Made by a program: the position numbers and the translations under genes. The notes beneath the pieces were generated by a model. That model was not told the DNA's origin. It did not search any database and saw nothing but the letters and a program-made list of their open reading frames with translations. A stretch of 64,000 bases of DNA from Leptidea sinapis (lineage: Eukaryota > Arthropoda > Insecta > Lepidoptera > Pieridae). Location of the stretch: assembly GCF_905404315.1 (NCBI RefSeq), contig NC_066272.1, forward strand, positions 806,001 through 870,000, written 5' to 3'. This document shows, piece after piece, positions 48,140 through 60,280 of the stretch (its first letter is position 1; the number at the start of each line of letters is the position of its first letter).

Positions 48140-48870
48140 CTAGCTGACCCGACAGACGTTGTTCTGTATATAATAAATAAAATAATATTTTTATATGAAT
48201 TTGTCAATAATATATCATAACATCAAAAATTACTTCGTAAAATACTGTTGTCGTACCCTGCTGTCGTAATAAAATTGTTTCACAGCAGAACTGTCAAACC
48301 GTGCGTCACTAAATTCACTCATAGAAATTATGTAGGGACATCAAAGGAAAAACAAATTTGTTGTTTTTATTTAACTAAGCAGCATTTACCTATTCATTCA
48401 CCTTTTAAACCTTCTCTGAAATTCCACAAATAATTCAAGACCAAAATTAGCCAAATCGGTCCAGCCGTTCTCGAGTTTTAGCGAGTCTAACGAACAGCAA
48501 TTGATTTTTATATATTACTTGTGGACCCAACAGACGTTGTCCTGTACACACGTCTTAAATTTGAAAAATCGGTCCAGCCGTTAGGAGGAGTTCACTAACA
48601 TACACATGAGCAGGAGAATTATATATATTATATGGACGGAATTGAGAATCTAAACCAATCACAAATTCACTGAAACAATCAAAAAAATCATCAAAATCGG
48701 TCCAGCCGTTTAGAAGGTAGTTTTATTGTGAATGTAAACCATTCTCGAATCCACCTGAATACACACAGAAAGTTTCATTAGAATCGGTCCAGCCGTCTAG
48801 CCGTCGGAGGAGTTCAGTGACATACACACGCACACAAGAAATATATATATAAAGATATAGAAGATTACAT
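48140..48870 (+). repeat. Cluster of dispersed-repeat ends, probably RTE-like 3' ends
   Basis: Two heads (CTAGCTGACCCGACAGACG at about 48140; ACCCAACAGACGTTGTCC at about 48526) are followed by four copies of AATCGGTCCAGCCGT (about 48454, 48567, 48695, 48782) and two ATATATAT-rich ends. The layout is of two or more short elements inserted side by side or into one another. The RTE link is an inference from the (AT)n-type ends. Confidence 0.55.
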
Positions 48871-49064
48871 AGAAGGCCATTCTCGTTTCAACTTAGTCCA
48901 TAATGTGTTTGATTTCTCTATTGCTTTTTTATCGATTTGTATGTTGTGTTTTTTTTTTTAATTTTTAAACTACATTAATTTTGAATATTTAATATAATTT
49001 CACCATTTACGGCCAATTCACGGCTAACAGTGTAACAATCAAATCTCAAACGCAAATAAGATCT

Positions 49065-49500
49065 TTTTTTATGGAAGAGAGGACAAACGTACGTACGGGT
49101 CACCTGATGTTAAATTGATCACTTAACATCAAGTCCGTCACCCATGTTCTCATGCAACACCAGAGGCATCACACGATTCACGATCAAAGGTGTACGCACT
49201 TGTTTGAAGGTACCCATGTCGTATCATCCTGGAAACGCCGCATAAGGAAGCTCATTCCACACCTTGATCTTACGTGGAAAAAAGTTCCTTGAGAACCGCA
49301 CTGTGGAGGACCGCCACACATCTAGATGTTGGGGATAATATCCTAATTTGTGGCATGTCGTGAAATTTGGCGACAGGAATCAGGTCAAACAGTTCTTCGG
49401 AACGCTCACCGTGATTAATGCGGTAGAAGACATATAAAGAAGCGACGGTAAGTGACAAGCTATCTAGCCGTTCACAGAGCACTGGAACTCCGAAGATATC
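49065..49500 (-). mobile_element. 5'-truncated LINE, antisense
   Basis: The reverse complement of 43800-44240: it encodes VLCERLD then ASLYVFYRINHGERSEELFD-LIPVAKFH, followed by frameshifted C-terminal codons and the UTR. A local duplication (GATGTTAAATTGATCACTTA) changes the UTR. Only the last 430 or so bases of the element are present. Confidence 0.75.
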
Positions 49501-51229
49501 CTTGATACAGTACTATTTTGTCTTGATATATGATTTTATAAATGTGTAGGCTATAATAGTAGGATACTGATGATTTAAAATTACCAGAAATATTGGATTT
49601 GGACGCTCCAGAACAGTTCGTTCACTTTGTTCCAAAAGCATCTTTACCTGAGTGTAAATGTAAGTGAGTTTGCGGAAGTTTCTTGAGTTATGTGAAGCAA
49701 GAGGGGTCTACACACAAGGCAAGAGGGTTCTACATACTCAGGGCCATAAGATACACAAATACTCGTGCCTAAGTTATAACTTTGTTTGTGAATGGCAGAA
49801 TTTCAGTGAAAATAAGTACGCAGCGATTAGCACGTGGAAATGAAACGTACTCGCTTTTAATTAAAATTATGATTGTTCTTAAAGCTTTATTAAAAGCTTG
49901 CTGTTATTTTAATGTCAATTAATATTTAGGTCTTAAGTAATTATATAGTAAATGTTTGAAACAGTATTTCAAATTATATACACCGCTCGTTTTAAAGTAT
50001 CATAAAAACGGTGGTGAATATTTCTGTTAAAGTAAGAATAGAAAAAAAAAACATTTATTGTGTAACATAAAGATTTTTGGTAAATCTTCAAATCTTGCCT
50101 AAAAATCACATAGTATTAGAAACACGGTACCTACATAGATATGTAAAACTACACATGACTTCTGCAGAAGATGGTATAGATTACGGCCCTTCATGTTTCT
50201 CAGTCTCAACCTAGGCTTCTTCAACTGTCATCCAACATTTGAAGCAAGCTCTATTACTGTTGACCTGGCATCTCCTTCTTCTCTTCTTGACCAAATCACC
50301 TCAACAATCCCTTTAAAATTTCTCACTTATTAAAGTTTTTAACTTTGTTTCTTAAACTAATTTCTGGAACCTTGTTTAATATATCATCAAGTTATTGTTA
50401 ATTTTGGACTTCCAGTTATAATATTAGTCATTAACAGACTTATGTGTATTAGCACGTAAAACAAGCATGAAACAACTTGCCCTTTTAACATAAAGTAACC
50501 TGTGAGCAAGGCCGCGGCAGTCCCCCGCCAAGTCGAGCAAAAACAAGCGGCAAGGCCGTACCATACCATTCATTTCTCGAAGCAGTCCATTTTTCGACCT
50601 AGGCTTACGACCAACTTCGTTGTGGGTAAAACTAGAAGCCTGAATTTTCAGTAACCAAGCAGGTAATGTATAATTCATTCAATTTAAACCAGTGGTTTAT
50701 TATAACAAGTCAGTATGTCACCCACTGACAGACTGATGTATCATCAAATCTCTAAGACTTAAGGCTAGCGTACATAGAAGCTTCAAATTTAGAATACTTT
50801 AGTGTTTAGTGTATAAATATCAAAGAAAAACTAATTTATTTTGCAATTTCGGTCCAGTGTTCTAGATACACCAATTGCATAAATTACTTTATAATCCAAT
50901 ATATTTATTTATATGAAACTACAAAGTTATTTAGGCAATTGGTGTTTGTGTTGCAGGCTTACATGGCACTTTTGAGAGTTAAAAGTCTAGGTGACTTACA
51001 ACTAATAAATTAAGAATTTAGAAGTATGAAATACAATCCAATACAATAGACTAAGAAACATTTAACGTCCAGATTTGTCAAAAATTTAACATCAAGCTTC
51101 CGAGAGAAACGCATAGAGACAGGGAGTGGGCTTGGAGAAAAACTGTACCTAAAGCTCAAGAATTAGTACCTGCAATGAAAAAGAGGAAGACTACCTAAAG
51201 AAAAACCTATAAAACATAAATTATCTGAT
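49501..51229. other. No confirmed gene
   Basis: AT-rich. 50500-50680 is GC-richer, and the minus-strand ORF 50424-50678 (LPAWLLKIQASSFTHNEVGR, then RPCRLFLLDLAGD) may be a repeat-derived stretch; I do not recognise it. Confidence 0.4.
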
Positions 51230-52360
51230 CATTATTTGGTCACGGCATCTATACAATGGAAACAGACGCCGAAAGTAACTCACTCGGGCGAGATGTGTGA
51301 ATCACGCGCTGCGCCCGCCATTACCGCGGCCCAGCGCCGCCGCCGTGTGCTTGATTACAGATTAGTCAGAGAAAAATTATTAGAATCTAACTTCGATTAT
51401 CTCTTAATTATTGATTGCCCATCTAAATTATACAATGAGCTATCAACTTTATTTAGTGATATATACAACCAATGTTATACAGTGAAAAATATGACTGGAA
51501 ACAGGGACTTTAGAAATGAAAAGTATTGGTTAAACAACAGCTTAAAAAATATGGTTATTGAAAATGATAGATTATTCAAAATATGCTGCAGCGATCCAAA
51601 GAATATGGTAAAAAGACTAACTTATACTAGGGACAGAAACAAATGCCAAAAGGCAATTTTTAAATGTAACGTAGAACATGACAAAAAAAAATTTTAGATT
51701 GTAATAATAATATTAAAAAAAATTGGGATAAAATTAATGAGATATTGGGTAAAAATAAGCAGTCTTTGGATAACCTAATCATAAGTAACATTACTAAACA
51801 AGGCGGCACGCAGGCTATCTGTAATGAATTTGCTGATACATTCTTAAAGGAAATTGATCAAATAAAGCACTCTTATGTTAAATTAACTAATATGTGTATG
51901 AGATGGCAACCGGTTGATGATAAGGACATAAAACTAATAATTAATAAAATTAATAAAAATAAATCACCAAGCAGTGATCTTATACGTATGTCTGATTTAA
52001 AAATAATTGTTTATAAAATTAGCCCTGTTTTAGCTAAGCTGATAAATCTATCTGTAAAATATCACAAATTTCCACAAAAATTAAAAGGAAGCAATCATTC
52101 GTCCAGTCCATAAGAGAGGTGATCGTAAAGTATTTTCAAATTATAGACATCGGTCTATAGCTATCGAGCTATACTATCAAGTATTGATAAAATTATGGAA
52201 AAATGTGTTGTCAATCAAATAGGAACTTTTTTACAAAAAAATAATATCTTAACGGAATGTCAACATGGCTTCCTGAAAAATAAAAGCACCAACACCTTAT
52301 TATCAAATTTTACAGACGAAATTAATACACATTTGGAAAATAAAATTTTTTAAGAAAACC
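51230..52360 (+). pseudogene. LINE fragment: pre-RT region and N-terminal reverse transcriptase only
   Basis: Read left to right: DYRLVREKLLESNFDYLLII, KYWLNNSLKNMVIENDRLFK, RDRNKCQKAIFKCN, stop at 51695-51697, then W-DKI-NEILGKNKQSL, INKINKNKSPSSDLIRMSDL, KLINLSVKYHKFPQKLK. After a shift near 52090: RPVHKRGDRKVFSNYR, a second shift, IMEKCVVNQIGTFLQ and ECQHGFLKNKSTNTLLSNF. These are the blocks between endonuclease and the RT active site of a jockey-like polymerase. The sequence stops before the active site, near 52350, so the 3' half is missing, the opposite of normal 5' truncation. Confidence 0.75.
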
Positions 52361-52482
52361 CTGTTGTTGGCATTCAAGAAGTACAAGATCCCGGAAAGAA
52401 AAAAGTTGGTTTATATGCAAAAAGATATGGGATGCCCACAAGAACATAACTTTAAAAAAAAATCAAGTCTGGCAACTTAGTT

Positions 52483-54960
52483 CTTCTACCGAAAAAGTTG
52501 TGAGATCCATGACGGTCAATTTATTCAGTCCCTACTTAAGAGTCCTTCTGTATTAAGTTTTTACGTAATTAGCTCACCTAACAACATCTTATAGTGTATA
52601 GTACCATATCAATATTAAATATATTTCATGTTCGCATGAAAAAACAAAACATATTATATTAAATTAATTTATTTAGTCCGATGGCCAAGTTAATCTATTT
52701 ATTTTAAATATGTTTCGCAGAAAACATTAACCAATGTTCAAATATAAGCTAGGTGTAATAAATATTGACGAGTATAATTGAAATAATTCCCACTCGTCTT
52801 GTTAATCTGACTATATTTTGTTGGAAGGTAATACATATCTACTAATATACAAAACCAGTATATGTAGCCCTTACAGTTCATTGGACATGTAAATAGAGGA
52901 ACACCCGAGGGACACCCTTTCAAGGGTTGTTACAGACACCCTCTTGTATCTAACTGACTAATACAATTGATTACCGTTGCTCAATAGCTCTTAAAAGCAT
53001 CTCTTTGAGTGTAAATTCATAACCCTAGTGCGAATATTGTTAAGAGATTTTTTGATCGTTTCAGAATTGCAACATATTGGCATGCGAATAAAATTTTGCA
53101 TAGCTTCTAGAAATGCAATAGCATTCAACATTGCTATCCTACGTAATTAATTAAATAAAACTATTTTTTACCTTGAGATTGGTCAACTTACAATTAAAGA
53201 AACAATTATTAGTTGGAAATAATAGAAATAACTTAATGGTAAGTTGACCGACGAATGAACAAAATCTTTAAAAAAGAAAATTCCCAGATTTCATTTGAAT
53301 GGAGTTTGTAATCAAATATTCTAAATTATGACGGTGAAATATTTTGTTGATTAAATTTTTAATCTATGGAGAAAATTGTTTAAAATATCGCTTGCCAAAT
53401 TATCATTTCTTTTTACAATAAAATGGGTGAAATTGAGCATGCAGATGTCTTTTAGATCGATCACCATTGACCAAGCCCACCTGCAACACCAGATAGGCTC
53501 CAGTGAGGCAGTTAGTTCCATAGCCATTATTTGGTTGTATGTGATATAAAGTTCCCTGTGTAGTACAGTAAGGATGAACCTAATAAAATGGCATTTGAAT
53601 TAATTATAGTAACAAAGTGGTAGAAATTGTCAACAATTATTATATGAATGTTGTAACTTGTTGTACCTTCAAAATAACGGTTTGTGCATGAGTGGCGGTG
53701 AGATTACAGGCACAAGAGACATAACGGGCGACGGTTTCAGTACGATGTGCTTGGGGTAGATCTCTCCTATATCATATTGTCATTATGGCTGAGTCACATA
53801 AGATGGTCTATCTCGTTTCATCACTTATTGTCATAGTAAAAATAGCTTACTATATTTTGATTGGTTCGGGCCGATACTGCCCACGCAGTCTTTTAGGCAC
53901 AAATTTGGCGATTGGGTCTGTTGATATCGGTCGGTTTGTTGATATTTTCATTTGAAACATCAACGTTTTCTAAATTCAACCATTTTTCTCATCTATTGAA
54001 AGTTTGAATTCACCACTCTTTGGTAAAGAAAAGTCTCAGCTCTGAGAAGTATAGATGTGAGAAACACTTCTGAAATTTTTCTTTATTATTGTAAGGTTCA
54101 TTGATTTTGACGTAAAATCTGCCGTTGTAGGGTTAGGGTTCTCTGGATCAGTGTTATAAATTAAAATTTGTATTTTAATTCAGGGCGAGATCAACCAAAC
54201 ATTTATGCATTTATGAATGGAATTCAAAGAATACGTTTGTAAAAATGTGGAATGTTTTCTGGGTAAAACTCGGAATCAATATTTATTCAATAACAACGAA
54301 TGTTTGCATATCCAAAGCAAATATTTGGTGATATCGAAAACCAATACGACACTCGATACGGGAGTTTTGTTGACCAAGCTTGAGTTATAATTAACTGATG
54401 TTAACTTTTTAATTTGAACATTGAATGAATTCAAAGAGATTAACAACGTTAAAATTATTTATTCATCATTAAGTTCCTTCTTCAGTTAAATTAATGGTTC
54501 AATGAATTGCAATTGTGTTTGTTGCAGATTTTATTTAGAGGTATTATAGCCATGTGGATGCGCCACAATTATTATTTTTATTATTATTTGGCTGTGGCTA
54601 AATAATGGTCAACGATTCCTGCAGACAAAGAAATACCATACCACAACCGACGCATTGTTATCTGTGACGTTAAAATAATGACAGCTGTCTAATTCGCCGC
54701 CTGAAATATAACAAAAAAAATCGTCACCGAGCACCTGCACAGATCGCACGCAAAATCGTCACATACGCATAAATTCCGTTAAATATTTTACTTTAATAAT
54801 TACCCAAGTTATTCAGAAGATTTATCATTGAATAATCAAGAAGTTGTCGGTGTAACGCATCGCATCGTATACTTAAAATTTGAACATTAATATAAATATT
54901 TATAGCAGGAAAAGATCGCATGATCTAGTATTTGCTGTAAAATATGATAAAATTTATTGT
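52483..54960. other. No gene seen
   Basis: AT-rich. GGTCAACTTAC (53181-53191) and GTAAGTTGACC (53239-53249) form a perfect 11-bp inverted repeat 47 bases apart. A short LINE 3' scrap may lie at 53475-53520. Confidence 0.4.
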
Positions 54961-54972
54961 CATCAAAATTTA

Positions 54973-55165
54973 TGATCGATACGGTACTCGAACCCACGAC
55001 CTCTTGGGTTCGTTCCGAGCGCTCTTCTACTGAGCCAACCGTTCAAGTAACGTATGGTTCGTAAATCTCGGTATGTCTAGTTCAGTTTGTGGCTTCATCT
55101 ACAGGGTTTACTTTACAGTTGCTTACCTGCTCACCCCCAATATTTGCATATTAAGGACGTTATTA
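54973..55165 (-). repeat. tRNA-bearing repeat, copy T2
   Basis: On the minus strand the body (GTGAGCAGGTAAGCAACTGT, CCTGTAGATGAAGCCACAAA) leads into a tRNA-like module at 55044-54973. This module has a 7-bp acceptor stem with one mismatch, D-arm GCTCAGTAGAAGAGC, and T-arm GTGGGTTCGAGTACCGT (one mismatch). The anticodon arm is decayed. Confidence 0.7.
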
Positions 55166-55354
55166 TGTTATAATATTCTTGAAAATATATTATTAAGGAA
55201 TATTTTATAATTACTTCTTTAATTTCCAATATAAGTAGGTAGATACAGAGGTCCACATAAACCGCAAACCGCACTCACTCTGATCCAAGGACAAGCAGAT
55301 TATTTATTAAAGGTGCAAAATATTATAAGAAACTATAAAAGGGAATTTTTAGAA

Positions 55355-55530
55355 AGAGTACATTTCATGACTATTACAATTAACATGAGAATTGAACAAA
55401 GCATACAAGATTTTATTAACGATTTATCACTCGAACGGTTAGCTCAGTTGCAGAGAGCGCTCGCACGGAACGCGAGAGGTCGTGGGTTCGAGTCCCGTAT
55501 CGTTCAAAAAATTTTGTTTTCAGTTTTATT
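55355..55530 (+). repeat. tRNA-bearing repeat, copy T3
   Basis: GAGAATTGAACAAAGCATAC-AAGATTTTATTAACGATTTA matches copy T1. The well-preserved tRNA-like module 55433-55506 follows, then AAAAAATTTTGTTTTCAGTT. The outer body present in T1 and T2 is missing. Confidence 0.7.
55433..55506 (+). tRNA. tRNA-like cloverleaf at the end of a repeat (not a confident tRNA gene)
   Basis: All arms form: acceptor GAACGGT/ATCGTTC (7 bp, one G-T), D-arm GCTC/GAGC, anticodon arm CTCGC/GCGAG with a 7-base loop ACGGAAC, 5-base variable region, T-arm GTGGG/CCCGT with loop TTCGAGT, discriminator A. The A box (TAGCTCAGTTG) and B box (GGTTCGAGTCC) are good. The loop would give anticodon GGA, a serine anticodon, but the long variable arm of tRNA-Ser is absent and base 33 is C, not U. 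A genuine functional tRNA is therefore unlikely; it is the module of the repeat family. Confidence 0.35.
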
Positions 55531-55784
55531 TTTGTGATTTTAATTAAGCAAAATACGTCTAGGATCATGATTTAATTGAGGAGTTCCGATGCCTACCTTC
55601 TGACTTCATCAATACATAAGTACCATGGGACCACTTTCATTAGAAGCCTTTAAATTTGGTTGCTTATAGTCATTTAACAATCTTATTACAACCGTAAAAC
55701 AGAAATAATGAATATTAGAAAAATGGCCGTGTGTGATCTATGAGTTCCACTGTTCCAAAAGATCAAAGTTTTCTTTTATTTTAC

Positions 55785-56095
55785 GTAAACAAACGAGCGT
55801 ACAACAAACGGTCACCTGGTGTTAAGTGATCAACGCCGTCCCCGTTATCTTGCAACACCAGAGGAATCACAGGACAGTTGCCGGCCTTTAAGGAAGGTGT
55901 ACGTGCATTTTTTGAAGGTACCCATGTCGTATCGTCCCGGAAACTCATTCCACAGTTTCGTAATACGTGGAAGAAAGCTCCTTGAAAACCGCACTGTGAA
56001 GGACCGCCACACATACAAATGGTGGGGATGATGTGCTAACTTGTGGCGTGTCGTGCGAAGGTGGAATTTGGCGGCAGGAATCAGGTTTTGTGTAC
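55785..56095 (-). mobile_element. 5'-truncated LINE, antisense
   Basis: The reverse complement of about 43930-44220; the minus strand encodes KNARTPSLKAGNCPVIPLVL then DHLTPGD. CATACAAATGGTGGGGATGA marks the 5' side. Two frameshifts. Confidence 0.75.
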
Positions 56096-56497
56096 AAATG
56101 CTTTATTTATTATTAAAAAACCAAAAACATAATATGATGTTCTATTAAAAAGTTGTAGGAGTTACGTTATTATTTTTTAATAATGGGATCTTACAAATGA
56201 AAAAAAAGCTTCTTAAAATTTATTTATATCCTATAATTTTTTTTACTAGATAATATATTTTTGAAGCCTAGCAAAACTGCATATCGCAAAATTAAATCTT
56301 AAAAAGGGTAAATAAATTATTTATACCTTTATAACATGAAACGCGCAAATCAAACATAGGTTTGTCATACTTATTTTGTTGTTTTTTGGAAAACTTAAGA
56401 ACAACTAAACAGTCTTATAAAGTAAGCACCATTTAAGAGTTGTAAATTAACTTTTACATTCACATGTCGGTGACCTTAATGTTATGACATGAATGTG

Positions 56498-56640
56498 ATT
56501 GCTTGTGGCGGAGCCGTGAGACGAGTCGTTCCCTTTCCTAGAATATGGTGCGGTAGTGCTGGCTAGTTTATGTGTGATGCTAGTCAACGGGCGCTACTTG
56601 TGGCGGCTGGACAGTCCTGTTACCGCGAACTCTGGTGTTG
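56498..56640 (+). repeat. GC-rich dispersed repeat (pair of 45473-45545)
   Basis: GCTTGTGGCG, GTCGTTCCCTTTCCTAG and GGCGGCTGGACAGTCCTG. The first half matches 45473-45545. LTR-like in flavour, but no second LTR or primer-binding site was found. Confidence 0.45.
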
Positions 56641-56966
56641 TTAAGTACATACAATAAAAAAAAATCTTAACTTTAACTTACGTAACGAAGAGGAGTCGAA
56701 ATAAAAAGAATTATAAATTGAATGAGATATGAACGAATGTCGACGCTGGGCAACCAGTGATAGCTGACAGATGACATACAATTTGGAATGTAGAGAGAAA
56801 TACAAAGGAAACATACATTTTTCAACATTTATATTTTCGAGTAGATCAAAGTAATACTTCATTTCCCGCTGGGTACAATGCACTTTTTTCACGACTGGAT
56901 ATTTGTTATGCATTGCTTTTAATTTCCGGGTGAGAATGTTTAATATAAGTATTTCTAGGGGGTTTG
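56641..56966. other. Left flank of the palindrome, no gene seen
   Basis: Unremarkable sequence; ORF 56641-56913 (-) has no motif. Confidence 0.4.
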
Positions 56967-56972
56967 AACCAC
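56967..56972. repeat. Left copy of 6-bp target duplication (AACCAC)
   Basis: AACCAC directly abuts the first base of the palindromic element and is repeated at 63365-63370. Confidence 0.8.
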
Positions 56973-57047
56973 AGTAGTAGGGATTCGCCGGTTCTGGCTC
57001 ACAGTAGTGGGGATTCGCCGGTTCTGCCTCCCCGGTTCTGGCTCACT
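56973..57047. repeat. Tip tandem subrepeats, left (mirror at 63290-63364)
   Basis: AGTAGTAGGGATTCGCCGG-TTCTGGCTCAC is followed at once by AGTAGTGGGGATTCGCCGG-TTCTG, then a partial third copy CCCCGGTTCTGGCTCAC. The unit is about 30 bp. The mirror copies sit at the right end. Confidence 0.85.
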
Positions 57048-57398
57048 TGTTCGTGATGCCTGCTAAAAAAAAAAAAAAGTTTGGTGTCAAACTGGGGGTT
57101 TTGATGTATTTCCGAGCGATTGCGCTGATCCGTTTTTCGATATCTATTATAGTTACAAAGTTAGCTTTGTAAGTTAAACAGATTCATACTCATTACTAAT
57201 CAGTGGTAATTAACCTAATGATTGGTGAGCGACTCAATGTCGATTCTTTGAAAGTGATAGATATATAATATAATTAGTAAATTACCTCTCACATTCGTTA
57301 CTACGATTAAAACGACAGTTTTGTGCTGTGTTTATTATTAAGTTAACAGATGATATAAATAAAGTATATAATAAAACATCGTTGCAGATTGTATCATT

Positions 57399-57781
57399 TT
57401 AAAAATATTTGATGAAATCATTCAAACTCTTCTTATTAAACTTAAAGTATAGATACATTAAACAGTACTCGCAACACATGCAGCGGTAAATAAATTCTTT
57501 ACTCTTGTAGTATTGTGGATATACATTCTGCAATTGCTTTGTAAAAACCTCAGCTGGAATCCCTGACTTGGACGATCATATGAATTGAAGTATTGTCCAA
57601 TACCCTGCTCACCAATGTGTATTGCAACCCAGTGAGAGCCTGGCTTATTTTCACTATCTACATTGTTGACAATATAACAGGGCGTTACAACGTATATCGA
57701 CAATCGGTTTGCTGCATAAACATTATTTTGAATACTGAGATCAATTTTCTTCAAATAATTCTGTATCTCGATTGTATTCAT
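57399..57781 (-). pseudogene. Adenovirus-type (Polinton PRO) cysteine protease, left arm, broken
   Basis: The open frame is 107 codons (57781-57458). Motifs fit the C5/Ulp1-like maturation protease of Polintons and adenoviruses, which cleaves capsid precursors. These are the catalytic His in KPGSHWVAIHI (His50), the YFNSYDRP block (the acidic position reads Asn66) and a Cys in FTAACVAS (Cys102) where the nucleophile is expected. Immediately after that Cys the frame is lost and a stop follows. A different frame then continues with family-like sequence to 57399. So the lesion lies at the active-site Cys. It reads toward the left tip. The family protein is about 200 residues; this is short even allowing for the shift. 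Assignment is by motif reading. Confidence 0.7.
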
Positions 57782-58383
57782 ATTACCGTAGAATAATGTA
57801 TTTAAAAGTCATTGGATTACAACTTACAAAAAAACAAAACATCATTTTAAGTACATATTTAATTTCAATATTATAAGGTAATATAGTAGTAAGTTTAACT
57901 AAAACTATTACACACCCTTACAAACGATCAAACATAAACATAACTGCGGTAATCTACTGAAATATTATGATTTTTATCAATTTTATTGTACAACTTGAGT
58001 TAAGTGATAAAGCTCTTTGTCATTTTCTTAATGTAACAAATATTGAGATAAATAAAATACACTTTAGTTTCTGTGATTATTTCCTTTCGCGAATATATCA
58101 ATAATTCGACCATCAGATTTCCTCATCGGGTCATTAATTATTTTTAGTATTAGTTTAAGATTTTTCTTTCGCCAAACATATTATAGAGATCAGGTAGTTA
58201 TATCTTGAAACTAATTGACATGGTTGAGATTGTATAAAGGTTGCATTTCATCAAAGCATCAGGTGATTTAGATACAATTTGTGTCACTGACATCATTCAA
58301 AAATATTATAAAATTATTTACGAAAACTGATTTTCCACACCCACACACAATGCACCCTCTACTACAAAAAGGTTTCATATAAT

Positions 58384-59418
58384 ATAATGAGACAATTTAT
58401 TGTTAAACTACCATTTATTGATTATATTTAAATAGGACTATTTATAAGTAAAACAATATACAGTACCTACATCATAACTTACTCCACAAGTTATATATCT
58501 AAATAAACGATGTATCTACTCTCGTTCTTTTCAAAAAAAAAATTCAAACTTAAAACTTATATAACATTTATTTTATTTTATGATGACTCCAAGCTAAGGT
58601 ATCAATATAATTTGCTTAATATACCGTTTGGTATGACAAAGTAGATTTATTTATTCGTTGAATGAAAATATTATGCTTTATTGACTTAGGTCTATGCATT
58701 GAACAATATTCATCCTTAATTTTAAATAGGCATTATTCATTTTCATATATGTACTTACTTAGTAACACTTATAAAATTTGGAGTAGCAATTTCCCGCAAC
58801 ATCTTACGCATATACTTAGACCTAAGTCCTAGGAATTCATTAAATATGTTTACTTTGTTCCATCTTTAAAATAGCCTAACTTCTTATTATTGAGTTTTAG
58901 ATAACAAAATATTTGTTCTGCATTGTCAGATGTTTCGAATCGCAAATGTAAATCAGGTTTTATAACTCTTTAAAAATTTATATATTAAAGTATAAGTATC
59001 AGTGTACAATAATTTCAATATATTTTGAAACTTATTTCACATATAGTTATTATATATTAAAATAAATTAAATATTATTATATTGGATATTCGAAATATCG
59101 AATATACCTGCATATACCAAATAAATATGTTTATTGAGGAACAATTTAGTCTTTTGTAATTGAACTGCAACCAATTTTCATTTTAAAATAGATAAACTAT
59201 GGAATTCTATCTTGGCAATGAAATCATACAGTGCAATTTTACATTTACTCTTTTTTCAATATTTTCCGTTGTTATTTATATATTTGAGGTATTCATTAAT
59301 TTATAAAAATCTTTTCGATATCAGATGTAGGTAGCTTGTTTATGCATGTTTGTATTTAAATCTATGTAATTTTGTGGCCATGTGCTTTGTTTGAATTTTA
59401 AAATAATGTGATTTTTTT
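58384..59418. repeat. Tandem unit A in left arm (mirror 60918-61952)
   Basis: It begins ATAATGAGACAATTTATTG and contains GATGACTCCAAGCTAAGG and GATAAACTATGGAATTCTAT. Unit B repeats this order with deletions. AT-rich, no coding motif. Confidence 0.8.
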
Positions 59419-60280
59419 ATAATGAGACGATTTATTGTTAAACTTCCATTTATTGATTATATTTAAATATAAAAAATTATAAATAAAACAATATACAGTA
59501 CCTACATCATAACTTACTCCACAACTTATATATCTGATCTATTCTTTTCAAAAAAAATAATTCAACCTTAAAACTTATATAATATTTATCTTATTTTATG
59601 ATGACTCCAAGCTAAGGTATCAATATAATTTGCTTAGATATACAGTTTGGTATGACAAACTAGATTTATTTATTCGTTGAGTGAAAATATTATGCTTTAT
59701 TGACTTAAATCTATGCATTGAACAATATTCATTCTTATTTTTAAATAGGCATATCTTATAATTTTCCATTTTCATATACTTACTAAGTAACAATTTTATT
59801 AAATTTGAATGCGTATTTTCCCACAACATCTAATACATATCGTACCGTACTTCTTTTTATTGACTTATGTTAAATTTTATATATTAAACTATCAGTATCA
59901 GTGTATAATAATTTCAATTTATTTCGAAACTTATTTAACTAGTGAAAGTCATCGCATTAGAGTTTTAGAAATTTTCAATATATAAAATCCCAACTAAATA
60001 TGTTTATTGAAGAACAATTTAGTTTTTCGTAATAGAACTGCAACCAAATTTTCATTTTAAAATAGATAAACTATGGAATTCTATCTTGGCAATTAAATCA
60101 TACAGTGTAATTTTACATTTACTCTTTTTTCAATATTTTCTATTGTTCTTTATACATTGAGTTTTTTATTAATTTATAAAAATCTTTTCGAAATCAGATG
60201 TAGGTAGCTTGTTAATGCATGTTTGTATTTAAATCTATGTAATATTTTAACCATGAGCATTGTTTGAATTTTAAAATTCT
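59419..60280. repeat. Tandem unit B, running from left arm through the spacer
   Basis: It begins ATAATGAGACGATTTATTG. It lacks a block present in A (about 58800-58970). Its last 225 bases (60056-60280) are the unpaired spacer and align with A at 59183-59418. The mirror of its paired part is 60281-60917. ORFs 59620-59829 (-) and 60507-60716 (+) are shadows of this unit. Confidence 0.8.
60056..60280. repeat. Spacer at the palindrome centre
   Basis: The only single-copy part of the palindrome: TTTAAAATAGATAAACTATG to TTGAATTTTAAAATTCT. It is homologous to the end of unit A, not foreign sequence. Confidence 0.85.

Noticed and set aside
55433..55506. Functional tRNA-Ser(GGA) gene
   Set aside because: The cloverleaf is good, but there is no long variable arm, base 33 is C, and the module recurs decayed in two other repeat copies.
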